Made by a program: the position numbers and the translations under genes | NCBI GenBank assembly: GCA_943914355.1 | Contig: CALUBS010000016.1 | Coordinates: 1-54,351 of the forward strand | Length of the DNA stretch: 54,351 nt | DNA from: an uncultured Corynebacterium sp. | Lineage (GTDB): Bacteria > Actinomycetota > Actinomycetes > Mycobacteriales > Mycobacteriaceae | Reading direction: 5' to 3' | Shown: positions 8,375 through 16,209 of the stretch, piece after piece | How the letters are laid out: the number at the start of each line of letters is the position of its first letter | Numbering within the stretch: position 1 is the stretch's first letter | The notes under the pieces: model-generated | Told to the model about the DNA's origin: nothing | The model's input: the letters and a program-made list of their open reading frames with translations, nothing else | The model's database searches: none

Positions 8375-8402
8375 TTGTAGACGTTTATACAAGTTATCCA
8401 CA
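8375..8402. promoter_or_regulatory. Inverted repeat and DnaA-box-like nonamer before the HNH gene
   Basis: TTGTA (8375-8379) and TACAA (8388-8392) form a dyad with an 8-nt spacer. Immediately after it TTATCCACA (8394-8402) is a perfect match to the DnaA box consensus. A single box does not make an origin. Both lie within the 84-nt gap between the TetR and HNH genes. Confidence 0.35.
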
Positions 8403-8456
8403 GGCGGGCGCTGGGCGCGATTGGCGCCGCGGCAGCGCGCGCCTAGATTTGCAGGC

Positions 8457-9443
8457 ATGAACGCACTGCAGGCCTATGCCACCCAGATTTCCTCGGCGAT
8501 GGATATCCTCGCCGAGGCCCACGGCATGCCTGAACGCGACCTCATCGAGCTCGGCCTGCCGGATGTCGAGGCCCGCGAACTGCTCACGCTGGCTGAAGTT
8601 TATTTCGGCACCACCTCCTTTAGCCGCAAGCAGCGCCTTGCCGCCGCGGGCGCGCGCCACCACGATCTGGTGACGCTGAAGCTCATCGAGAAGTACGCCA
8701 CCCGCGCGGCCACCAAGCGCGCCGCGTGGAACCTGCGTGTAGAGCTGTGCCGGCAACACGGACCGGCTTCTGAGATCGCCCGGCTCGCTAAGAAGCGCCT
8801 GCGCGAATGGCGCCCGCGCCGCCGGCCGCCGCGCGAGGGCGTACAACTCCTGCGCCGCCCGGAAGGCCCGTGGACGATGCGCATTACCGCGCCCTCATCC
8901 TTCCTCGCGGATCTTGATTCCGCCCTCGACCCCGATGACCCACTCGCGTCTTTCCGCGAGCTCCTCCGCGGCGAGGGCGCTGCCACGGTACAGACCACGA
9001 CGAACGTGATTATCCCGCTCAACGCGCTGGACCAAATACTGGAAGGCGATGGCGACGAGGTCACGCTTCGGCTCACCAACGGCTCGACCATTACCGGCGC
9101 GCAGCTCGTCGAGCGCACCTTCAGCGAACACGGGCTAGCCACGCTTATCCACCCGGTGAAGGGCCCGGTCAACCTGTATCGGACCTCGCGGTTCGCCTCA
9201 GAAAAACAGCGGCTGATGGCCGCCGCCGAAAACCCCACCTGCCCGTGGCCGCCGTGCAATCACCCGGCGGATAAGTCTCAGATCCACCACCTACAGGCGT
9301 GGAAGCACGGCGGGATGACCAACGCGGACAACCTCACCGTGTGCTGCCCGTACCACAACGGGGTGAACCAAGACGATCCGAACGCCCCTCCCCTGCGCGG
9401 CCGCCTTGCCCGGGTAAACGGCAAGGTCCGCTGGATCCGCTAG
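8457..9443 (+). CDS. HNH endonuclease domain protein (DUF222/13E12-like)
   Basis: A 328-aa protein of the type often found in several copies in corynebacteria and mycobacteria: a helical DUF222-like N-terminal part and a C-terminal HNH domain. Near residues 262-300 there is CPWPPC, then the HNH core IHHLQAWKHGGMTNADNL and CCPYHN, giving two Cys pairs for a structural zinc and the catalytic His-His. The start ATG at 8457 follows GCAGG. Nuclease activity is likely from the intact motif, but the role (mobile element, DNA repair or defence) is not established for the family. It converges on bioD. Confidence 0.85.
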   Translation: MNALQAYATQISSAMDILAEAHGMPERDLIELGLPDVEARELLTLAEVYFGTTSFSRKQRLAAAGARHHDLVTLKLIEKYATRAATKRAAWNLRVELCRQHGPASEIARLAKKRLREWRPRRRPPREGVQLLRRPEGPWTMRITAPSSFLADLDSALDPDDPLASFRELLRGEGAATVQTTTNVIIPLNALDQILEGDGDEVTLRLTNGSTITGAQLVERTFSEHGLATLIHPVKGPVNLYRTSRFASEKQRLMAAAENPTCPWPPCNHPADKSQIHHLQAWKHGGMTNADNLTVCCPYHNGVNQDDPNAPPLRGRLARVNGKVRWIR

Positions 9444-9466
9444 CGCTGCCTCACCGAGGTAGCGCT
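9442..9466. terminator. Shared hairpin between the convergent HNH and bioD genes
   Basis: AGCGCTGCCTC and GAGGTAGCGCT form an 11-bp stem with one G-T wobble and a 3-nt loop. The stem includes parts of both stop codons. There is no T run, so it may work as a bidirectional 3'-end structure rather than a classical terminator. Confidence 0.5.
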
Positions 9467-10139
9467 ACTCGGCGTGCGCAAGCAACTCCGCGCACATATC
9501 AGCGGGAAAGTGCGCCCCAGCCATCAGGGTGAAGTCCTCCCGGCCCAGCGCTCCGGCGCCCTCTGGCACGCTGCCCCACAACCGGCAGTCCGTGACCGCT
9601 GGAAGCTCGTCCACGTTCAGCCTCGTCGCCAAGTCCGGCTTCTCGGGCAAACTGCCACCGATAAGCCCCAGCACGTTAATCCCGCGCCGTTGCGCCTCGC
9701 GGACGGTGAGCTCTGCAGCGTTGAGGCTGCCGAGTCCGAGGGAGGTGACGATGAGGAGATTGGTGGCAACATCGGCAAGCGTGTAATCATCGGCCAAACG
9801 CACTAGCAGCCCACCGGCGCCTTCCACCAGCACTACGCGGCCTGGTGCGTCCAACCCCGCCACCCAGTCACTGAGCTCCTCTTTAGTCGGCGGCGTCATG
9901 CCCGCCCGGCGCGCCGAAAGGTTTGGTGCTAGCGGTTCGGGAAAGCGCGCCATCTCCGTAACCTCGACCCCGGCCAGGGCCCGCACCGTCGCCGCATCGC
10001 CGCTATTATCCGGCTCCCCAGTCTGCAGGGGCTTGGCATAAACAACCTCGCGCCCGCTCTGGGCAAAAGCACTGGCGATGGCCGCGGTCGTCACGGTCTT
10101 TCCCACGTCGGTATTGGTGCCGGTGATAAAGATAATCAT
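9465..10139 (-). CDS. bioD: Dethiobiotin synthase
   Basis: ATP-dependent closure of the ureido ring of 7,8-diaminopelargonate to dethiobiotin, the penultimate step of biotin synthesis. The 224-aa product begins MIIFITGTNTDVGKT, with the P-loop at residues 7-15, and later has VEGAGGLLVRL, the second nucleotide and substrate motif. The ATG overlaps the bioA stop codon (ATGA), so bioA and bioD are translationally coupled. No bioB is in the window. It holds one 11-mer repeat copy (9770-9780). Confidence 0.95.
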   Translation of the reverse strand: MIIFITGTNTDVGKTVTTAAIASAFAQSGREVVYAKPLQTGEPDNSGDAATVRALAGVEVTEMARFPEPLAPNLSARRAGMTPPTKEELSDWVAGLDAPGRVVLVEGAGGLLVRLADDYTLADVATNLLIVTSLGLGSLNAAELTVREAQRRGINVLGLIGGSLPEKPDLATRLNVDELPAVTDCRLWGSVPEGAGALGREDFTLMAGAHFPADMCAELLAHAE

Positions 10140-11428
10140 CGCTTTCCTCCTGCCACCGCGGCGCGCACCCCGCGGCAAATCTGCGCAACCTCGTCCTCGG
10201 TGCTGATAAACGGCGGCATGGTATAGATAAGGCGGCCAAACGGGCGCAGCCACACGCCCTGCTCCACCGCCGCATCCGTGGCGCCTGCCATATCGACATC
10301 GCGCTCCATCTCCACCACGCCAATAGCGCCCAGCACGCGCACGTCTGCCACGCCCGGCTCATCCTCCAGCCCGGCAAGCCCCGTACACAACTGCTTCTCG
10401 ATGCTCCCAACCTGCCCCCGCCACGTTCCTTCCAGGATCATGGCGGTAGCCTCGGCCGATACCGCGCAGGCCAGGGGGTTGGCCATAAAGGTAGGGCCGT
10501 GCATCAGCGCGCGCGGGTGCATGCCCTCGGCAACGCGGGCGGTAGCAAGCGTGGCCGCCATCGTCATGAATCCACCGGTCATCGCCTTGCCCACGCACAT
10601 GATATCCGGAACTACACCCGCCGCCTGGGTAGTAAAAAGGTCCCCGGTGCGGCCAAATCCCGTGGCGATTTCATCCGCGATCAGGACGATTCCGTGGCGG
10701 TCACAGATTTCGCGCGCCCCGCGCACCAACTCGTGATCGTGGAAACGCATGCCGCCGGCGCCTTGGACGACGGGCTCGATGATCAAGGCCGCGACCTCGT
10801 TCGTAATGCAGCCTTCCAACTCCCGCAGGTAATCCGCGCGCATCTTCTCGCTCGCCCCGCGCGTGGGCGGTGCCGGGGCGAAAATCTGCTGCGCCAGGGT
10901 GCCGGTCCACATCGAGTGCATGCCGCCATCGGGATCGCACACGCTCATCGCGGCAAACGTATCGCCGTGATAGCCCGAGCGCCACGTCAACATCTTCGTG
11001 CGCTCTGGGTGGCCGATCCCCTGCTGGTATTGCAGGGCCATCTTGATGGCGACCTCCACCGAGACCGATCCCGAATCCGCATAAAAGACCTGCGCGAAGT
11101 CGTGGCGCGTGAGCTCCATGAGATTGGCCGTCAGCCGCGCAGCCGGTTCGTGCGTAAGCCCGCCGAACATCACGTGGCTCATGCGGTCGATCTGTTCCTT
11201 GGCAGCGGCGGTAAGCCGCGGGTGGCTGTGGCCATGGGCGGCGGCCCACCAGGAGGACATGGCGTCGATGAGCTGGGTGCCATCGGCAAGCGTGAGGTGG
11301 ACGCCCGCGGCAGACTCGACCACGCGCGTGGGCGCGCCAGGTTCGGCGTAGGGGTGCCAGATGTGGTGGGCATCGATTGTCGCTATGTCTTTAGTAGAAA
11401 TATCCACCAAATTAGATCTAGCACACAC
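10136..11428 (-). CDS. bioA: Adenosylmethionine-8-amino-7-oxononanoate aminotransferase
   Basis: PLP enzyme that converts KAPA to DAPA with S-adenosylmethionine as amino donor. In the 430-aa product the PLP lysine is Lys281 in VGKAMTGGF, preceded by ADEIATGFGR with Asp252; HIWHPY and SSWWAAAHGHSHP near the N-terminus are diagnostic of BioA. The start chosen is the GTG at 11428, because TATAGC lies 8 nt upstream (leaderless-type spacing); TTG/GTG codons at 11410 and 11407 are alternatives. It is the first gene of bioAD, divergent from a POT transporter and likely under the palindrome at 11462-11476. Confidence 0.95.
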   Translation of the reverse strand: MCARSNLVDISTKDIATIDAHHIWHPYAEPGAPTRVVESAAGVHLTLADGTQLIDAMSSWWAAAHGHSHPRLTAAAKEQIDRMSHVMFGGLTHEPAARLTANLMELTRHDFAQVFYADSGSVSVEVAIKMALQYQQGIGHPERTKMLTWRSGYHGDTFAAMSVCDPDGGMHSMWTGTLAQQIFAPAPPTRGASEKMRADYLRELEGCITNEVAALIIEPVVQGAGGMRFHDHELVRGAREICDRHGIVLIADEIATGFGRTGDLFTTQAAGVVPDIMCVGKAMTGGFMTMAATLATARVAEGMHPRALMHGPTFMANPLACAVSAEATAMILEGTWRGQVGSIEKQLCTGLAGLEDEPGVADVRVLGAIGVVEMERDVDMAGATDAAVEQGVWLRPFGRLIYTMPPFISTEDEVAQICRGVRAAVAGGKR

Positions 11429-11436
11429 TCTCGGCC

Positions 11437-11476
11437 GCTATAGTCCTTTTTATGAAAGTTCTTGAACGGCGTTCAA
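11437..11476. promoter_or_regulatory. Overlapping divergent promoters and BioQ-like operator (bioA / POT transporter)
   Basis: GCTATAGT carries two interlocked -10 boxes: TATAGC on the - strand (11442-11437), 8 nt before the bioA GTG, and TATAGT on the + strand (11439-11444), 7 nt before the transporter ATG. A perfect palindrome TTGAAC-GGC-GTTCAA at 11462-11476 lies over the bioA -35 region and just inside the transporter start. It closely resembles the C. glutamicum BioQ operator as I recall it (TGAAC-N3-GTTAC). Placement suggests one repressor controlling both directions. Confidence 0.6.
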
Positions 11477-12846
11477 TTCGCCGCTTACCCGTGGTTTTGC
11501 CGGCAATTGCGGGCATCGAAATGTGGGAGCGCTTCAGCTTTTATGGCATGCAAGCCATCCTCGCGTACTACCTCTACTCCACCTCCGGTGGGCTCGGCAT
11601 GGAGCAAACGCAGGCCACCGCGCTCGTCGGCGCGTACGGCAGCCTGCTCTACCTCTTTACGTTTGTGGGCGGCTGGGTTAGCGACCGGCTCTTGGGCGCC
11701 AAGCGCACCCTACTTACCGGCGCCGGGCTGTTGGTGTGCGGGCACTTTGCCCTCTCGCTCGTCCCCGGCACGGCGGGGCTCATCATCGGGCTTTTGCCGC
11801 TCGCTCTCGGCTCGGGGCTGCTCAAGACCGCCGCGATTACGATTCTGGGCGCCGCTTTTCCCGCCGAGGCCGGCGCGCGCGACGGGGCCTTCCAGATTTT
11901 CTACCTCGGCATCAATGTCGGCGCGCTCTTTGGCCCCATGCTCACTGGGTGGCTGGCCGAGGAATACGGCTACCACGCCGGATTCTTCGCCGCAGCGGTG
12001 CTCATGTGCTGCGGCTGCGCCACCTACGGCGCACTGCGGAAAAAGATAGACGTTCCGTCGCGCCCACCACACCCCACCCAGGCCCCGGGTAAGGCGGGGC
12101 TGATCGCGCTGGCGGCGCTTGTAGCCGGCGTGCTGCTCGTCATCACCGTCTCCCCAGGCACGCTGACCGTGCTGCTTCTTATCGCCACGGTAGCGGCCGC
12201 GGCCAGGCTTTTTGCCAGCATGCTGCGATCCCCGCAGGTCACCGCGGATGAGCGGCGCCGCATCCTGGATTTCATTCCGCTCTTCGCCTGCTCGACAGCC
12301 TACTGGACCCTGCAACCACAAATCTACGGCGTGCTTGCGGTCTATTCGGATCAGCGCCTCAACCGAACCATCGGCGGATTCGAGATCCCACCGGCTTGGA
12401 CGCAATCGCTCAACCCGCTATTTATCCTGCTGCTCTCGCTGCCCTTGGCCGCGGGCATGACGCGCTGGGCCAACTCGCGGCGCGCGCTCATGGGGTGCGG
12501 CATCATCTTCGCCGGTGCCGGCATGTTCCTCCTGCTGCCATTCGTGGGCGGCGGAGAAAATTCCACGCCGTTTTTGGTACTAGCGGGCACCATCTTTTTG
12601 ATGTCACTCGGTGAGCTCTTCATCGGCCCAGTGGGCATGGCCGCATCCGCCGCCCACGCACCGCGGGCCTATGCCACCCGCTTTTCCGCGCTGTACTTCC
12701 TCACCATGGCCATAGGCACCTCGCTGGCCGGATCGATGTCGCAGCTGTACGATCCCACCTCGGCATCCGCCGAAACGACCTACCTCCTCATCATGGGCGG
12801 CGTCCCCATCATCTTGGGGCTAATGCTCCTCCTGCGGCGCAGGTAG
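11452..12846 (+). CDS. POT/PTR-family proton-dependent transporter
   Basis: Membrane transporter of the proton-coupled oligopeptide family, 464 aa with about 12-14 helices. The family signature EMWERFSFYGMQAILAYYL is at residues 23-41, and FYLGINVGALFGPMLTGWLAEEYGYHAGF matches the second POT motif. The N-terminus is short but complete, and a start at 11452 fits a leaderless message with TATAGT 7 nt upstream. Family members import di- and tripeptides and peptide-like compounds. Its divergent promoter shared with bioA, with a BioQ-like operator between, raises the possibility that it imports a biotin-related compound such as a biotinylated peptide; this is inference. Confidence 0.88.
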   Translation: MKVLERRSIRRLPVVLPAIAGIEMWERFSFYGMQAILAYYLYSTSGGLGMEQTQATALVGAYGSLLYLFTFVGGWVSDRLLGAKRTLLTGAGLLVCGHFALSLVPGTAGLIIGLLPLALGSGLLKTAAITILGAAFPAEAGARDGAFQIFYLGINVGALFGPMLTGWLAEEYGYHAGFFAAAVLMCCGCATYGALRKKIDVPSRPPHPTQAPGKAGLIALAALVAGVLLVITVSPGTLTVLLLIATVAAAARLFASMLRSPQVTADERRRILDFIPLFACSTAYWTLQPQIYGVLAVYSDQRLNRTIGGFEIPPAWTQSLNPLFILLLSLPLAAGMTRWANSRRALMGCGIIFAGAGMFLLLPFVGGGENSTPFLVLAGTIFLMSLGELFIGPVGMAASAAHAPRAYATRFSALYFLTMAIGTSLAGSMSQLYDPTSASAETTYLLIMGGVPIILGLMLLLRRR

Positions 12847-12850
12847 GCCC

Positions 12851-13756
12851 TTAATGCCCGGCGGACTCATCCAGCGCGCGGTCCGCCATCAGCACGTCAC
12901 GCATGCCGCTGAACAGATCGCCCATTCCCTGCGGGTTGGACGGCATGTAGAGCACGGAGGCTTGGCCGTTATTCGAGACATCCACCATCGCGTCAAGGTA
13001 CTGCGACACCAGCATGAGGACCTCGGGAGATTCCTGCACCCCGGCATCGCGTAGTAGCTCGTATTGCTGAGCGATGCCCTCGACGATCTCCTTGCGCTGC
13101 TCTGCAACGCCCCTACCCTGCAGCTTCTTCGCTTCTGCAGCACCCTCGGCTTCTTTGACCACGCGGATCTTTTCCGCCTCCGCCTGGGCGATGGCCGCCT
13201 CGCGCTCGCGCTGCGCCGCGTTAATGGAGTTCATGGACTCGCGCACCCGGGAATCCGGGCGGATATCGGTCACTAGCGTATTGACGAAGTTCCAGCCGTA
13301 TTCGGCCATATTATCCCGCAGTGAGGCCGCCACGTTCTGCGCGATGGTGTCCTTAGAGGAAAAGGACTCGTCCAAGCCCATATTCGCCACCGACGAGCGC
13401 ACATTATCTTGCACATAGGCCACGATCTGCTGCTCGTGGTTGGAGAGCATATAAAAGGCCTCGCGTTCGCGGCCTTCTACCACCTCGTACTGCACCGCGA
13501 CCGGAATTTGGACGAAGACATTGTCCTTCGTCTTGGTTTCCACCATTACGTCCAGTTGGCGCACCTGCAGCGAAATCTTATCGCGCACGCGGTCAATCCA
13601 AGGCATCTTGAAGTGCAACCCCGCGTGGGCGACTGTCTGGAATTTACCCAACCGTTCCAAGATGGCCGCCTCGCGGGTACGCACGATGTAGTAGCCATCA
13701 AATACGGTGGCGAGAACCAGCAAGATGATGATTCCGATGATGATTAAGCTAAACAT
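12851..13756 (-). CDS. SPFH/Band 7 (stomatin-like) membrane protein
   Basis: A 301-aa membrane-anchored SPFH protein. Residues 2-20 are one membrane span, residues about 25-190 the Band 7 domain (REAAILERLGKFQTVAHAGLHFKMP), and residues about 190-240 an Ala/Glu-rich coiled coil (EREAAIAQAEAEKIRVVKEAEGAAEAKKL) used for oligomerisation. A strong purine-rich site (AGGGAGAGGGA) precedes the ATG. Such proteins form membrane microdomain scaffolds; the partner is unknown. No NfeD-like gene is adjacent, which is the usual companion of some members. Confidence 0.9.
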   Translation of the reverse strand: MFSLIIIGIIILLVLATVFDGYYIVRTREAAILERLGKFQTVAHAGLHFKMPWIDRVRDKISLQVRQLDVMVETKTKDNVFVQIPVAVQYEVVEGREREAFYMLSNHEQQIVAYVQDNVRSSVANMGLDESFSSKDTIAQNVAASLRDNMAEYGWNFVNTLVTDIRPDSRVRESMNSINAAQREREAAIAQAEAEKIRVVKEAEGAAEAKKLQGRGVAEQRKEIVEGIAQQYELLRDAGVQESPEVLMLVSQYLDAMVDVSNNGQASVLYMPSNPQGMGDLFSGMRDVLMADRALDESAGH

Positions 13757-13812
13757 TCCCTCTCCCTAACTACGAGTGTGAAATTAATTTTCGCACAGGC
13801 AGAAAGCATTCG

Positions 13813-15051
13813 CTAGTGGTCATCGATAAGCGCAAAGAGCTTGCCCATCACCTCCGCGCCGTTCTCGCCGATGCCATTGTGCTGGTACTCATTCGTCACC
13901 CACGGGCGCACATCGCCCAAATGTGCCGCGGTGGCCAAGGATTCCTCCAGCGGAACGAAGATATCGTCGAGGTAGATGGCGGCGGCGGAGGTGGGGGCAT
14001 CGGCAAGCGCATAAGGCGCCGTAAATTCCCGCTCCGCCAGCCCCTGCGCTCCCTCCTTGAAGGCCTGCAGCGCCGGATCCTCATCAAACTGCCACGGGAA
14101 AATGTGCTCACCGGTCAGCCAGGTGCCGGACTCGGCAAATTCCGGGAACTCCTCCCGCACGCGGTGCGCCGACCACTGCGTCGCCGCCTGCCCGCCGCTG
14201 CCGGCATAAATGGACTCGTGGATAGCCGCATAAAGCGGCGCCTCCGCAAAGCTCACGCGCTCGCCGATGCCCCACAGGAAATCATCCCGCAGCACCTTCT
14301 CTCCCCGCACGGTGCGGAAGGGCTCTTCCAGGAGGTAGGCCAATCCGTCGAAGCCCGTGCCCCGCCCCAAATCGGTGCCGATGGTGCGAAAGCGCAGCGA
14401 GGACAGCCGCTCGCCGGTGTGCAGGCGCTCATCGGAATTATCAAGGTGGGCGATGATTTCCTCGACGCGCCGCTGCACCCAAGGGAACTCGCGGAAGAAA
14501 CGCTCCTGGCGGGCTTTGAGCTTGCTAAAAGTCGCGCGGTAAAGGTGATCCGCGCCCTGCAGCGTGGGGATGCCGCCGGTGAAAAACGCGTGCTTGACGG
14601 ACTCGGGCGCCTGAGATAGGTACGCAGTGATGCAAAAGCCGCCAAAAGACTGGCCAAATAGGGACCAAGTCTCCAGCCCCAGGTGTTCGCGCAGGCGCTC
14701 GGCATCGCGCACGATATTGTCCTGGCGCAGCAAGGCCAGGTGTTCTGCGCTGCGCTCTTCTGCGGGGCTCAGCCTATCGATGCGGTGCGAACGCCCCGTG
14801 CCGCGCTGGTCGAGGAGGATGACGCGATAGCGCTCGAGCGCCTTGCCGATAAGCCCCGTCGGTTTGACTGGCCGCGGGGCCGGAAAGCCAGGGTCACCCT
14901 GCAGATACAACAGCGCCGGCAGGTCCTCGCCGCCGGGCGGGATTATTTCGCGGGCATAGAGAGCAAAAGTCCCGCGCGGATTGTCATAATCCCACGGGAC
15001 TTCCAGGGTGTGTTCAATAATATCGTGGCCGAAGCGGCGGTAGTGAGTCAT
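13813..15051 (-). CDS. Alpha/beta hydrolase, prolyl aminopeptidase-like (S33)
   Basis: A 412-aa serine hydrolase of the S33 prolyl iminopeptidase type. The oxyanion region is LLYLQGDPGFPAPRP, followed by RVILLDQRGTGRS, and the nucleophile elbow is GQSFGGFC. These enzymes remove N-terminal proline from peptides, though related hydrolases act on other amides or esters. The ATG at 15051 gives the usual N-terminus; an upstream extension would be Arg-rich and unlikely. It starts 11 nt after the pflA stop, so it appears to be the last gene of the pyruvate formate-lyase operon, which is an odd partner. It holds one 11-mer copy (13998-14008). Confidence 0.88.
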   Translation of the reverse strand: MTHYRRFGHDIIEHTLEVPWDYDNPRGTFALYAREIIPPGGEDLPALLYLQGDPGFPAPRPVKPTGLIGKALERYRVILLDQRGTGRSHRIDRLSPAEERSAEHLALLRQDNIVRDAERLREHLGLETWSLFGQSFGGFCITAYLSQAPESVKHAFFTGGIPTLQGADHLYRATFSKLKARQERFFREFPWVQRRVEEIIAHLDNSDERLHTGERLSSLRFRTIGTDLGRGTGFDGLAYLLEEPFRTVRGEKVLRDDFLWGIGERVSFAEAPLYAAIHESIYAGSGGQAATQWSAHRVREEFPEFAESGTWLTGEHIFPWQFDEDPALQAFKEGAQGLAEREFTAPYALADAPTSAAAIYLDDIFVPLEESLATAAHLGDVRPWVTNEYQHNGIGENGAEVMGKLFALIDDH

Positions 15052-15062
15052 GCCCACCCAGG

Positions 15063-15932
15063 TTAGTAAACCTCTAGGCCCTTCGCGCGGAAAACGTCGC
15101 GGACTTTTTCCACGTCCTCCGGTTTCGGTGGCTTGGTATCTGCCAAGTGGTAGGTCATATCGAGCCCCTCCCACTTGTCCTTGCCCATATTGTGGAAGGG
15201 CAGGACCTCGACGCGCTCCACATTGGATTTCCACCGCGCCACGATGGAGGCGACGTTTTCGACGTTCTCGGCCGAATCCGTCAGGCCCGGTACGACGACG
15301 AAGCGAATCCACACCGGCTTGCCTATCGCGTTGAGGCGGTCACCAAAATCGAGCGTGGGCTGCAACTGCCGCCTCGTTACGCGCTGATAGGTTTCCTCAT
15401 CGCCCGACTTCACGTCCAGTAGCACCAGGTCGATATTGTCTAGATCCTCATCGCGCAGGCGCGAGCCTAAGAAACCGGAGGTATCGATGGTGGTGTGGAT
15501 GCCGGCGTCGTGGACTTCCTTGAGGACGCGGCGAGTAAAGGCAATCTGGAAGAGGGGCTCACCACCAGAGATGGTCAGGCCGCCACCGGAAGCTTGGAAG
15601 ATGGGCTTATAGCGCTTAATACGTTTGACCACATCGTCGACCCGCTCCAAGGTGCCGGTCTTCATCTCCATGGTGTCCGGGTTATGGCAATACTGGCAGC
15701 GCAGGGGGCAGCCGGACATGAACATGGTCATGCGGGTGCCCGGGCCGTCGACGGCGGTTACCAGCTCCCAAGAGTGCACGAGGGCAATATCGCCGGTGCG
15801 GCGCGCCTCCATGAGCTCGGGGCGGGTAATCTCATCGAGTTCGTGGTCGGTTCCCAGGCCCGCGGCAACACCGCGAACGCGCTCGCCGGATTCCGGCGAC
15901 AGGGTGACCACACCAGTAATGCCATCAGCCAT
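15063..15932 (-). CDS. pflA: Pyruvate formate-lyase activating enzyme (radical SAM)
   Basis: Radical-SAM enzyme that abstracts a hydrogen from the glycyl-radical glycine of pyruvate formate-lyase. The iron-sulfur motif CX3CX2C is Cys75, Cys79 and Cys82 (SGCPLRCQYC), and ISGGEPLFQ follows. Length is 289 aa, with an N-terminal extension of about 45 residues over E. coli PflA. It begins 2 nt after the stop of the small glycyl-radical gene, so the two are tightly coupled. Activity is expected only without oxygen. Confidence 0.95.
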   Translation of the reverse strand: MADGITGVVTLSPESGERVRGVAAGLGTDHELDEITRPELMEARRTGDIALVHSWELVTAVDGPGTRMTMFMSGCPLRCQYCHNPDTMEMKTGTLERVDDVVKRIKRYKPIFQASGGGLTISGGEPLFQIAFTRRVLKEVHDAGIHTTIDTSGFLGSRLRDEDLDNIDLVLLDVKSGDEETYQRVTRRQLQPTLDFGDRLNAIGKPVWIRFVVVPGLTDSAENVENVASIVARWKSNVERVEVLPFHNMGKDKWEGLDMTYHLADTKPPKPEDVEKVRDVFRAKGLEVY

Positions 15933-15934
15933 GA

Positions 15935-16186
15935 TTATGAACCCTGGTGGAAGGTGCGGGAGATGACGTCAAGCTGCTGCTCCTTGGTGAGCTTGACAAA
16001 GTTGACCGCGTAGCCAGAGACGCGAACGGTGAGGTTCGGGTACTTCTCTGGGTGCTCGACGGCATCTTCCAGCGTGGACTTATCCAACACGTTGATATTG
16101 GCGTGGTACAGGCCAGAGTTCATCTTGTGCTCGTCGCGGCTGGCCTTCATGTCTGAAAGGCGTTCTGCAAAGGTTGGGGTTGCCAT
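15935..16186 (-). CDS. Separate glycyl-radical subunit of pyruvate formate-lyase (GrcA-like)
   Basis: An 83-aa protein equal to the C-terminal domain of pyruvate formate-lyase. The segment from about residue 28 ([22 protein letters not shown], then [29 protein letters not shown]) matches the last 60 residues of E. coli PflB, and Gly58 in RVSGYAV is the radical site. It has its own strong AAGGAGA ribosome site, 23 nt downstream of the core gene's TAA. E. coli GrcA is a spare copy of this domain; here the core protein lacks the domain, so this subunit should be essential for the enzyme. No remnant of a fused reading frame is visible. Confidence 0.9.
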   Translation of the reverse strand: MATPTFAERLSDMKASRDEHKMNSGLYHANINVLDKSTLEDAVEHPEKYPNLTVRVSGYAVNFVKLTKEQQLDVISRTFHQGS

Positions 16187-16209
16187 AATGGTTCTCCTTG
16201 TCGTGATTC

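Noticed and set aside
8394..8402. Replication origin, because of a perfect DnaA box.
   Set aside because: One isolated box, with no dnaA/dnaN genes, AT-rich unwinding region or box cluster nearby.
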